A stretch of DNA of 39,923 bases, taken from NCBI GenBank assembly GCA_964370675.1, contig CAYJKC010000018.1, forward strand, positions 1-39,923, in the 5' to 3' direction. Source of the DNA: CAYJAD01 sp964370675 (GTDB lineage: Bacteria > Desulfobacterota > Desulfovibrionia > Desulfovibrionales > Desulfovibrionaceae). The position numbers were made by a program, and so were the translations under genes. The notes beneath the pieces are model-generated. The model saw only the letters and a list, made by a program, of their open reading frames with translations. It did not search any database and was not told the origin of the DNA. Shown piece by piece: positions 24,223 through 32,166 of this stretch; position 1 is the first letter of the stretch; each line of letters opens with the position of its first letter.

Positions 24223-24921
24223 TTAATGTATTCCCAAAAGCTTGGTTCGTGAATCATCATCTTGTTTAAACTTTTCTGCATCACCAGTATAAACGGTTTC
24301 ACCACTCACCAAGATTGTAACCCACTCTGCCAGCGCGTCAGCAACACGTATATTTTGCTCTACAAGCAATATATACATGCCACCTTTTGCCAAATCCTTA
24401 CAAACATCAATAATACGCTCCACTGCTACAGGTGATAAACCTTCTGTGGGTTCATCTAATAATAGCAAGCGTGGATTAAGCACTAAGGCTCTGCCTATGG
24501 CTAGCATTTGCTGTTCGCCACCAGAAAGCAAAGTACCTGAAATATTTTTTCGCCTAGCCACTTCTGGAAACATGTCATAGACACGCTCAATGGTCCAAGC
24601 ATTAGAGTCACTTACCTCACGTAATGTTAAACGTAGATGTTCATCAACAGTTAAAGATGGAAAAAGCCTTCTACCTTGTGGCACATAGCCAATACCAAGT
24701 TTAGCAATTTCATGAGGTTTTTTACCCACAAGTTCTTGATTATCAAATAAAATACTTCCACAAGATGGTGGCGTTAAGCCCATAATGGCACGCATAAGCG
24801 TTGTCTTGCCCATACCATTACGCCCAAGAACAGCAGTACATGTGTGTTCCATCTCAAATTTGCACTTGTGCAAAACATGGCTTGTGCCATAAAATACATC
24901 TATATCTTTCACTTGGAGCAT
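24223..24921 (-). CDS. livF: Branched-chain-amino-acid-type ABC transporter ATPase LivF
   Basis: The 232-residue ATPase has Walker A GRNGMGKTT, signature LSGGEQQML and Walker B LLLLDEPTEGLSP, and the short LivF-type C-terminus. It powers import with LivG through the LivH/LivM pore. A TTG at 24939 is in frame, but AGGA 7 nt before the ATG at 24921 is the better start, leaving a 21-bp gap after livG. The name reflects the family; the transported compound is unknown. Confidence 0.92.
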   Translation of the reverse strand: MLQVKDIDVFYGTSHVLHKCKFEMEHTCTAVLGRNGMGKTTLMRAIMGLTPPSCGSILFDNQELVGKKPHEIAKLGIGYVPQGRRLFPSLTVDEHLRLTLREVSDSNAWTIERVYDMFPEVARRKNISGTLLSGGEQQMLAIGRALVLNPRLLLLDEPTEGLSPVAVERIIDVCKDLAKGGMYILLVEQNIRVADALAEWVTILVSGETVYTGDAEKFKQDDDSRTKLLGIH

Positions 24922-24942
24922 AGTGTCATCCTGTAGCAAGTA

Positions 24943-25728
24943 TTAATCATAAAGTGTGCCTAAATACACTTGCTGTACCTTTTCATTATTACGAATTTCA
25001 TCTGGTGTGCCTTCTGCACATACTGCACCCTGGTGCAAGACTGTTATTCTATCAGAAAAATCTAAAACAACATCCATATCGTGCTCTATTAGCAAAACAG
25101 TTATATCTTTTGAAAGCTCAGCCAATAAACGCCGCACCACAACTCTTTCGCTTGGTGAAAGACCAGCAGCAGGCTCATCTAGCAAAATAAGCCTTGGGCG
25201 CATGGCTAAAGTCATGCCAAGCTCTAATTGGCGTTGTTGACCATGGGATAAATCACGAACTGGCACAGCTAAAACATTACTTAAACCCACATCTTCAGCA
25301 ATTTTTTCTGCCCACTGCCTTTTTTCTGCATTTTTCCACCATGCTGTTAACATACCTGAAAATACAGATTCCTTGCCAGATGCTGCAAGAACAATGTTTT
25401 CTTGCACACTTAATTCCCAAAATAAACGAGAAATTTGGTATGACCGACCCATGCCAAGTAAAGCGCGTTCGCGCACAGAGGTCTTGGTAATATTATTTCC
25501 AAAAAAGTGAATAGCACCAGAACTTATTTCATATTTTCCGGTAATGCAGTTAAAAAGACTTGTTTTGCCGGCCCCATTTGGTCCAACCAATGAGCGGCGC
25601 TCCCCTGCTGCTACTGATAAATACGCACCATCAACAGCATAAACACCACCAAAATTTTTATACACATTATCCACAAATAATGCAGTTTGCTTAGATTGAT
25701 CTGATAGAGCAGAATTTTCTTGGCTCAT
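24943..25728 (-). CDS. livG: Branched-chain-amino-acid-type ABC transporter ATPase LivG
   Basis: The 261-residue ATPase has Walker A GPNGAGKTS, an LSHGQQRQ signature, Walker B LILLDEPAAGLSP and a LivG-type C-terminal region ending with a QVYLG motif. An AGGA site lies 6 nt before the ATG. It follows the binding-protein gene after a hairpin at 25774-25805, so the ATPase genes are probably expressed less than the binding protein. Confidence 0.93.
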   Translation of the reverse strand: MSQENSALSDQSKQTALFVDNVYKNFGGVYAVDGAYLSVAAGERRSLVGPNGAGKTSLFNCITGKYEISSGAIHFFGNNITKTSVRERALLGMGRSYQISRLFWELSVQENIVLAASGKESVFSGMLTAWWKNAEKRQWAEKIAEDVGLSNVLAVPVRDLSHGQQRQLELGMTLAMRPRLILLDEPAAGLSPSERVVVRRLLAELSKDITVLLIEHDMDVVLDFSDRITVLHQGAVCAEGTPDEIRNNEKVQQVYLGTLYD

Positions 25729-25773
25729 GTGCTGTCCTTTTTACAATAAACCGACTGAAAAAAACACAAAGCT

Positions 25774-25805
25774 CATAAGGAGAGTGTCAAAACACCCTCC
25801 TTATG
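25774..25805 (-). terminator. Intra-operon attenuator after binding-protein gene
   Basis: A 14-bp stem with one A-C mismatch (25774-25787 with 25792-25805, loop CAAA). On the minus strand it is followed by the T-rich GCTTTGTGTTTTTTT. It lies between the substrate-binding protein and the ATPase genes, where partial termination commonly raises binding-protein expression. Confidence 0.75.
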
Positions 25806-25820
25806 AACACTTAAATGGAC

Positions 25821-27116
25821 TTACTTCATGGGAACGTATGTATATGGTTTTACATCTTCTAACATAGCCTTAGGCATTTTGTCCCTTGTATCCGGCGGAT
25901 AATCACGAGCATCCTTAGGCTGAGCCATGTATAATTTGGGCTCATATGGACCAAATTGATTTACATTTTCAACCTTCAAAAATGCTGCATTCCACATGCC
26001 ACCAGCTGGATTATTTTGTACTTCGCGAATGTAAATATTATGTACAGCATTAGCATACTCATCAAGACTTACTGGTCCGCGAGGAGCTTCTGGCATGTTG
26101 GTTTTACGCATTTGAGCTATAAAGGCTGCGCGATCATTCACATCACCATTCATGGCAGCAGCAGCTTTTAAGATAAACTTAATAGACATATAGGCTTGTT
26201 CTGCCGCGGCAGCAGGGTTGCGTTTCCAGCGTTTTTGATAAGCTTCACGAAAAGCAACTGCTTCTTTAGCTGTTAAGTTATCGGCATTTTGCATACCAGA
26301 ATAACAACCTTTATTGGCAATAACTGTAGGCATGGAAGGCAATTCACTTTGCTCAAAAGTGTTAGATTGACCAATTAAAGGAACTCTATCAATCATACCA
26401 AATTCTACATATTGCTTTACAAAGGAAACAGCATCAGAACCTGCTCCATTATATAAAACTGCGTCATAGCCCTTGGTAGGAATTTGTGCAATGATTGATG
26501 AAAAATCATCAGTGCCAGTTGGGTGCCAAACAGTTTTTACTTCTTCACCGCCACCACGGTAAAAACCACGTTTAAAGCCACCTGCTTGATTATAGGGATA
26601 AGAGTAATCTTCACCAATCATGTAGATTTTTTTCATACCCTTATGCTTTGCAAGCCAATAACCAAATGGGTCCATGGGTTGAGCACCTGTCCAAGTGGGA
26701 CGAATGCTATTGGGAGTTGCATTACGCATGGTAATATCTTCTGGTGCAGAATAAATATACACTACAGGTACACCAGTTTTAGAGGCCCAATCATGCACTG
26801 ATAGACCAGTTGAACCTGAAACAAGACCTGTAATTACATGCACATCATCTTGTTCATGCAGTTTTTTTGCCTTGGTAACAGACATTTCATTATCTAGTCT
26901 ATTATCTTCAACAATAAATTTAACCGGAACATCGCCAACCTTATAATTAGCTTCTTCAAGAGCAAGAGTTGCACCTTCGGTCATCATCTTGCCAAAACCT
27001 GCAAATGTACCAGTGGTTGGTCCAATAAATCCAATACGAATTTCATTAGCTGCTGCTAGTGCTACAGAAGCAGAAAGCATTAGTACCGCTAAACTCATTA
27101 AGATTGCTTTTCTCAA
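25821..27116 (-). CDS. Periplasmic substrate-binding protein, Liv/HAAT family (Peripla_BP_6)
   Basis: The 431-residue protein has a signal peptide (MRKAILMSL..., cleavage likely after ALA near residue 22) and a mature part starting NEIRIGFIGPTTG, the usual opening of type I Leu/Ile/Val-like binding proteins. GLVSGSTGLSVHDWA and YMIGEDYSYPYNQAGGFKRGF are further family stretches. The start codon is TTG, set by GGAGG 8 nt upstream. It should deliver a small polar ligand to LivHM. The flanking UPF0261 and TIM-barrel genes suggest the ligand is not a plain branched-chain amino acid. Confidence 0.9.
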   Translation of the reverse strand: MRKAILMSLAVLMLSASVALAAANEIRIGFIGPTTGTFAGFGKMMTEGATLALEEANYKVGDVPVKFIVEDNRLDNEMSVTKAKKLHEQDDVHVITGLVSGSTGLSVHDWASKTGVPVVYIYSAPEDITMRNATPNSIRPTWTGAQPMDPFGYWLAKHKGMKKIYMIGEDYSYPYNQAGGFKRGFYRGGGEEVKTVWHPTGTDDFSSIIAQIPTKGYDAVLYNGAGSDAVSFVKQYVEFGMIDRVPLIGQSNTFEQSELPSMPTVIANKGCYSGMQNADNLTAKEAVAFREAYQKRWKRNPAAAAEQAYMSIKFILKAAAAMNGDVNDRAAFIAQMRKTNMPEAPRGPVSLDEYANAVHNIYIREVQNNPAGGMWNAAFLKVENVNQFGPYEPKLYMAQPKDARDYPPDTRDKMPKAMLEDVKPYTYVPMK

Positions 27117-27156
27117 AACTTTTTCCTCCAGTCACCATGACATGGTGCTAAATCAG

Positions 27157-28098
27157 TTACAAAGACTTGTCCTCTATCCGCTTGCTGCGTGAAGGTATGA
27201 AATCTAAAACCTTAAATAACCCCTTATCCGCTGCAAAAAGCACAATAATTAAGAAAATAACCCCAATTACACTGTTATAACGCTCAGTCATTTGACTAAT
27301 CACTACATCTAAAATTACCACACAGGCTGTACCAAAAAGTGGCCCCCAAAAATAATTACTACCGCCCAAAATAACAATTAATAACACCCATATGGTTCGC
27401 TCAAGACTTAAAACCGATGGTGTGGCTACCCCTGCAAAGTAAACATTAAAAATACCACCTATGCTGGCTATAAAAGCTGCCATAACGAAGGCTACTAAAC
27501 GTAGAGTAAATACTGAATAACCAAGAGCTGCCATACGTTCAGCACTTTCTTTCACTCCCCTTAGTGCAAGACCGAAAGGTGAGTCCACCAAAAGGCGCAA
27601 AAGCCCAATACTAAACACAAAAAATGTCAATAGAGTGTAATAAAATACATTGGGATCTGTAAAAAACTCCGGCGCGCGAATGCCTTGAATACCGTTAAAC
27701 CCACCAAACACAGATATCCATTGATGCGCCAAAGCCCAGCAAAGTTGACTACCGGCAAGAGTAATCATCAAAAATGAAATATCAAAGGTGCGCAAAGCTA
27801 TAAGACCAAACATAAGCGCCGAAGCAAGGGCAACAATTATGCCCATAATGGGTGGCCAAGGAAAAGCCCAGCCCATATTGACTCCAAAAATACCTACCAT
27901 GTATCCAGCAAGGCCAAAAAAGGAAGTTTGCAACAAGGAAATCATACCCACATTGCGTACTAAAAATCCTAAACTAAATGCCAACAAACCATAAAACAAT
28001 ATACGCACTAAGGTTGTTAGACCATAAGCTGGCAAGAATAATGGGGCAAGTAACAAAAAAACAATGCCCAAAAGAATACATTTTTTTTCCATATTCAT
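27157..28098 (-). CDS. livM: Liv-type ABC transporter permease LivM
   Basis: The 313-residue inner-membrane permease has about nine helices and the LivM pattern, including GYMVGIFGVNMG in the third helix region and the cytoplasmic loop near 'RGVKESAERMAALGY' that contacts the ATPase. The ATG directly follows the livH stop (TAAATG), so both permease chains are translated together. Confidence 0.92.
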   Translation of the reverse strand: MNMEKKCILLGIVFLLLAPLFLPAYGLTTLVRILFYGLLAFSLGFLVRNVGMISLLQTSFFGLAGYMVGIFGVNMGWAFPWPPIMGIIVALASALMFGLIALRTFDISFLMITLAGSQLCWALAHQWISVFGGFNGIQGIRAPEFFTDPNVFYYTLLTFFVFSIGLLRLLVDSPFGLALRGVKESAERMAALGYSVFTLRLVAFVMAAFIASIGGIFNVYFAGVATPSVLSLERTIWVLLIVILGGSNYFWGPLFGTACVVILDVVISQMTERYNSVIGVIFLIIVLFAADKGLFKVLDFIPSRSKRIEDKSL

Positions 28099-28956
28099 TT
28101 ACGCACCCCTTTTTCCAAAAAGACCTTCGGGCTTAAATGCTAGAACCAACACCATGGGAGCAAACACAAAGAAGTATGAAAATTCAGGCATAAAAGCTCG
28201 AGCATATGAAAGTATAAGCCCAATTAACAAAGCTCCAAAGGCTGTGCCCTTAATGCTACCCTTGCCGCCAATGATAATAACCACTAAGGATAATGTTAAA
28301 ATATTAGAGTCTACCCCTGGCGCTAAGGAGAGAAATGACCCACCCAAAACCCCGGCCATGCCGGCAAGTGCAGCAGCTAGTACAAAAACATAAAAGAATA
28401 TTTTTTGTATATCTATGCCTAGGGCTGATACAGTTTCTCGGTCATCGACTCCAGCTCTAACAGCAGCACCAATACGAGTTTTATGAAGAAGTATATAGAG
28501 TAAAATACCAATAACAATACTTAATAATATAAGAAAATAGCGAAAACCAGGATAGATAAAACCAAATAATTCGATACGAGGATTTAAATAAGCTGGCACA
28601 TTTAAGGTTAGGGCAAATCCACCCCAAGTGGCCAAGCTAAGGTCGGCAATAATAGCTGATAGTGAAATGGTTAATAATGTTTCTGTAAGAGCATTACCGC
28701 GCACACGCTCGAGTAAAAACCGCTCAAAAAGTATGCCCACACCCACTATACCAAGTGTTCCTGCAATTAACGCACTTAACCATGATTGGGTTAATACATA
28801 CACTGAATAGCCAATATATCCACCAAGCAAATAAAAAGCACCATGCGACATATTAACAATATTCATTAAACCAAAGGCTAAAGTAAGACCACTACCAAGT
28901 ATAAATAACAGTGCTGCGTGAGAAATGCCATTTAAGGTTAAAATAAAATATTGCAT
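28099..28956 (-). CDS. livH: Liv-type ABC transporter permease LivH
   Basis: The 285-residue inner-membrane permease has about eight helices, the LivH-type 'GLTLAFGLMNIVNMSHGAFYLLGGY' region (positions about 23-47) and the ATPase-contact loop 'RAGVDDRETVSALGID' (about 170-185). It forms the translocation pore with LivM. It lies 32 bp downstream of the UPF0261 gene, with a purine-rich ribosome site. Confidence 0.92.
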   Translation of the reverse strand: MQYFILTLNGISHAALLFILGSGLTLAFGLMNIVNMSHGAFYLLGGYIGYSVYVLTQSWLSALIAGTLGIVGVGILFERFLLERVRGNALTETLLTISLSAIIADLSLATWGGFALTLNVPAYLNPRIELFGFIYPGFRYFLILLSIVIGILLYILLHKTRIGAAVRAGVDDRETVSALGIDIQKIFFYVFVLAAALAGMAGVLGGSFLSLAPGVDSNILTLSLVVIIIGGKGSIKGTAFGALLIGLILSYARAFMPEFSYFFVFAPMVLVLAFKPEGLFGKRGA

Positions 28957-28988
28957 ACTACCCTACTTCCACATATTTGTTAATTTAC

Positions 28989-30194
28989 TTAGTCACTTAG
29001 AAATTCTAATAATTTTTCTGCCATGGCTATGGCAAAATCTTCATCATTAATATGCATATCAAGCTCAATCAACTCAACCTTGTTTTTATCAAGATTGGCT
29101 CTAATGGCATCAAACAAGGCTAATCTTGCTTCTGGTAAATCAAAGGGTTGACCCTTTGCATCTATCATGGAAACTCCGCGTAAGGGTAAAAATACTGCAC
29201 CTTTAGTTGTTGCCATATTGGCTTTTTCTGCGATGATTTTGCCAAGAGCTGTGTTTTCTTCAACCGTTGTGCGCATAAGAGTGATGGTGGCATTATGCTT
29301 ATAAAAAGTGCGCCCTTTAAACTTTTCAGGCACAGAATCCATAGGACCAAAGTTAACCATATCTAAGGCACCCACACTGACCACAAAGGGAATTTTAGCT
29401 AATGGTGCAGCCTCCAAGCGTTTAGGTCCAGCACTTAAAGTACCACCTACAAGCTCATCGCACCATTCAGTAGTAGTAATATCCAAAACACCCTTAATAA
29501 ATCCAGACTCAATCAAGCTCTCCATGGTCATACCGCCAATGCCAGTAGCATGAAATACAAGAGGGTCATATCCAGATTTTTCTAAAATTTCTGCTGCTTT
29601 AGTTGCACAAGGTGTGGTTACACCAAACATGGTCACACCGAGTAGTGGTTTTTTATCATCAAGCTCAATCTTTGGGGCCGCTGTCATGCCGGTAATAGCA
29701 TAGGCAGCATTGGTAATGATTTGTTTTGAAAATGAATTAATACCTGCAATATCAACCACAGAGTACATAAAGCATATGTCCTTACCTTGCCCATATGACT
29801 TAACACTAATATCGACAACTGATGTTACAATGACTTTAGGCATGCTTATGGGCAACATGCGCATAATAGAACAGGCAATATTTGTTCCAGCAGACCCTCC
29901 CATACCAATAATACCTACTATGTCATTTTCAATGGTCTTAGCTAACGCCGCAAGCCCTTCACACATAGCTTCTACAGCACCACCTCTGTCACCCTTGTCA
30001 ACAAGTGCTTGCAAATCATACCCCGCAGCTGCTGCTACGGCATCATTTTCAATATCAGCTTTTAAAAATTCTTGTTTAAAAATACCCCCGTTAATGCACA
30101 AAGTAGAAAAACCTTGGCTTTCAATGGCATTTTTTAAAAAGGCAAACTCTTTACCCTTGGTATCAAAAGTTCCTACAATGGCAATTTTACGCAT
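28989..30194 (-). CDS. UPF0261 / Tm-1-like ATP-binding protein (Tm-1 N-terminal half)
   Basis: The 401-residue protein matches the UPF0261 family (PF06792), homologous to the N-terminal half of tomato Tm-1. It starts IAIVGTFDTKGKEF, has IGMGGSAGTNIA, MFGVTTPCATKA and FHATGIGGMTMESL, all family-typical, and is full length for the family. The tomato protein binds tobamovirus replication proteins and ATP; the bacterial role is not established. As first gene of a unit with a complete Liv-type transporter and the matching TIM-barrel gene, it likely acts on the imported compound. An AGGA-type site precedes the ATG. Confidence 0.9.
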   Translation of the reverse strand: MRKIAIVGTFDTKGKEFAFLKNAIESQGFSTLCINGGIFKQEFLKADIENDAVAAAAGYDLQALVDKGDRGGAVEAMCEGLAALAKTIENDIVGIIGMGGSAGTNIACSIMRMLPISMPKVIVTSVVDISVKSYGQGKDICFMYSVVDIAGINSFSKQIITNAAYAITGMTAAPKIELDDKKPLLGVTMFGVTTPCATKAAEILEKSGYDPLVFHATGIGGMTMESLIESGFIKGVLDITTTEWCDELVGGTLSAGPKRLEAAPLAKIPFVVSVGALDMVNFGPMDSVPEKFKGRTFYKHNATITLMRTTVEENTALGKIIAEKANMATTKGAVFLPLRGVSMIDAKGQPFDLPEARLALFDAIRANLDKNKVELIELDMHINDEDFAIAMAEKLLEFLSD

Positions 30195-30503
30195 AATTAT
30201 TCCTACGCTTAAAAATTATAAAAAAACCTATTATTCAAGTAGATACAAATACCATACAATATACAATTTAACGATACTGTGACTCAAACAATTTGGCAAT
30301 ACTTTTTCTGTGATTTTTTTGCAAATTAATGGACCTTATGGAATTCATTATTCAGGTAAGCTGTTGTGCAAATATCCTGTCTTTATACATCTTATGCAAT
30401 TTTTATAAATTAGTCTGCTGTAGTGTACACTTTACATTTTTTCAAAATATTATAGAATTATATTGAATAATTTTATGAACCCTTCTTACCATTGGATAAA
30501 TTT
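30195..30503. other. Divergent promoter region
   Basis: About 310 bp between the transporter unit and the AI-2E-type permease gene, rich in A/T runs. A perfect 10-bp palindrome, AGTGTACACT, at 30422-30431 is the only operator-like element seen. No core promoter is clear. Confidence 0.5.
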
Positions 30504-31640
30504 ATGAATACAAGTATTGAATATAAAACCTTTATTTGGCTCTTAATACTGGTGAGCATTGCTTTTCTTGTGCTTATGTTTCCATTTTTAGGCATAATTT
30601 TTTGGTCTGTAGCTATCACTATTATTTTTTCAAAAATTCAAGATTTTTTTGTTAATACAACTAAAAGTCCTAATATGGCAGCACTGTTAACCTTACTTAT
30701 TACCATAATTATTGTTGTCATACCCTTTCTTTTCCTTGCCAGCGCATTTTTAAAGCAAGGACTTGCTTTATACCAAGGATTAAATAGTGGACAAATTGAT
30801 ATAAATGCCTACTTTGAAAAAATAAAAACCTCATTTCCCATCGTCCAAGAATATATGACTAAATTTGACTTTGACCCTGCCTCGTTACAAGAAAAAATAA
30901 CCGAAGTAGTAATTTTTTTAAGTAAGTACATTGGTCAACAAGCCGTTGCAATAGGCGCAGAAACTATTAATATCATTGCACAAATTGGTCTTCTACTCTA
31001 TATAACATTTTTTACCCTACGTGATAAAGAATACATTATTAATATCTTGCATAAAGCTCTACCTCTTGGAGATCAGCGCGAGGCCATATTATTTGAAAAA
31101 ATAGCTGAAGTAACTAAGGCAACTATCAATGGTAGTCTTGTAGTTGCCATAGTTCAAGGAACACTTGGTGGATTGATTTTTTGGTTCTTAGATGTACAAG
31201 CTCCCATTTTGTGGGGCGGAATTATGACTTTATTATCCCTTGTGCCCATGATTGGTGCGGGTCTTGTTTGGGTTCCGGTTGCTATATACTTTTTTGCCAC
31301 CGGTGATATTAAGTCTGCTATTATATTAACAGTATTTGGAGTTGCTGTTATTGGGTTAGTAGATAATGTGCTTCGCCCCTTATTGGTTGGGCGCGATACA
31401 CGCTTGCCTGACTACTTAGTATTATTATCAACCCTAGGTGGTTTTGGCTTGCTTGGTATGAATGGCTTTATTATTGGACCACTTTTAGCTGTGCTTTTTA
31501 TAACTTGTTGGGATATCTTTATTCGTGAATATAATATAGAAGAAGATAGAAATTTTGGGCAAGAAGAAGGTGATAACACAGTGGTTTTAGTAAAAAATGA
31601 AACCCATGTTCAGATAAATGTTTCAGACAGTGAAAAATAG
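30504..31640 (+). CDS. AI-2E family transporter
   Basis: The roughly 378-residue protein has about eight membrane helices in the PF01594 layout: two N-terminal helices (about 8-40), a helix at about 57-80, a soluble stretch of about 70 residues, and a C-terminal bundle with LVGRDTRLPDYLVLLSTLGG and a GFIIGPLLAVLF helix. Family members export varied solutes including autoinducer-2 or sodium for protons. A TTG at 30492 is in frame, but the ATG at 30504 is the more usual choice, with a weak GGA upstream. Substrate unknown. Confidence 0.88.
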   Translation: MNTSIEYKTFIWLLILVSIAFLVLMFPFLGIIFWSVAITIIFSKIQDFFVNTTKSPNMAALLTLLITIIIVVIPFLFLASAFLKQGLALYQGLNSGQIDINAYFEKIKTSFPIVQEYMTKFDFDPASLQEKITEVVIFLSKYIGQQAVAIGAETINIIAQIGLLLYITFFTLRDKEYIINILHKALPLGDQREAILFEKIAEVTKATINGSLVVAIVQGTLGGLIFWFLDVQAPILWGGIMTLLSLVPMIGAGLVWVPVAIYFFATGDIKSAIILTVFGVAVIGLVDNVLRPLLVGRDTRLPDYLVLLSTLGGFGLLGMNGFIIGPLLAVLFITCWDIFIREYNIEEDRNFGQEEGDNTVVLVKNETHVQINVSDSEK

Positions 31641-31674
31641 TATGAAAAATAATATAAAAACCTAAACTTTGATG

Positions 31675-31703
31675 TTGACAATCATTATCAATTGATGCAT
31701 TAT
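31675..31703 (+). promoter_or_regulatory. Promoter with overlapping Fur-like operator
   Basis: TGACAATCATTATCA at 31676-31690 matches the Fur 7-1-7 palindrome TGATAATNATTATCA at all but one base. It overlaps a TTGACA -35 (31675-31680), with CATTAT at 31698-31703 as a -10 at 17-bp spacing. A repressor bound here would block transcription of the DUF2325 gene starting at 31738. Confidence 0.65.
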
Positions 31704-31737
31704 TTAGTCGTTACAAACATCCAGCATGGAGAATGTT

Positions 31738-32160
31738 ATGGCTAAAAGATATAAGCAAACGAAGAAAAATCAACAAATTTCAAACATTAATAGCAACATG
31801 GCTAACACTTGTAGCCCATGTGATACTTGTAACGCACAATGTGTATGTGCAAAATGCCCTAAGCGCATCCTAATTGTAGGTGGCATTGAACGCATGGAGC
31901 CATTATACAGGCAACTTATTGAAGACCAAGGTCTTGTGTTTGAGTATCATGCTGGACATTTGCGTAAAGGTGGGAATAAACTAGAAAATTGCGTACAGCG
32001 TGCAGATATGATTTTATGTCCTGTAAATTGCAATAGCCATTCTGCATGTTTGCAAGTAAAGCAATTATGCAAAAAACATAATAAAAATTTACAAATTATG
32101 AAAAACTTTAGCCTAAGTGCCATAGGCAGGACCATAGGCGAACATGCTACTATGCAGTAG
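31738..32160 (+). CDS. DUF2325 domain protein
   Basis: The 140-residue protein begins with a lysine-rich tail and a cysteine cluster (about residues 25-41: CSPCDTCNAQCVCAKCPK), then a DUF2325 (PF10087) domain. The domain opens with RILIVGGIERMEPLYRQLI and has the typical FEYHAGHLR and ILCPVNCNSH motifs. The cysteine cluster could bind metal. An ATG at 31726 is possible, but GGAG six bases before 31738 marks that start. The overlapping Fur-like site suggests iron control. Function unknown. Confidence 0.85.
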   Translation: MAKRYKQTKKNQQISNINSNMANTCSPCDTCNAQCVCAKCPKRILIVGGIERMEPLYRQLIEDQGLVFEYHAGHLRKGGNKLENCVQRADMILCPVNCNSHSACLQVKQLCKKHNKNLQIMKNFSLSAIGRTIGEHATMQ

Positions 32161-32166
32161 CATGTT
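32141..32166. terminator. Hairpin overlapping two convergent stop codons
   Basis: An 11-bp perfect stem AACATGCTACT (32141-32151) with AGTAGCATGTT (32156-32166), loop ATGC. It contains the stop codon of the DUF2325 gene and reaches the stop of the convergent rqcH-like gene. The T-run after it is short on the plus strand. Confidence 0.6.

Noticed and set aside
26523..26801. Plus-strand 92-codon frame inside the binding-protein gene
   Set aside because: Antisense to a gene with a clear signal peptide and family motifs.
29710..30282. Plus-strand 190-codon frame opposite the UPF0261 gene
   Set aside because: Long but antisense to a strongly conserved family protein; its composition is that of a reversed coding strand.
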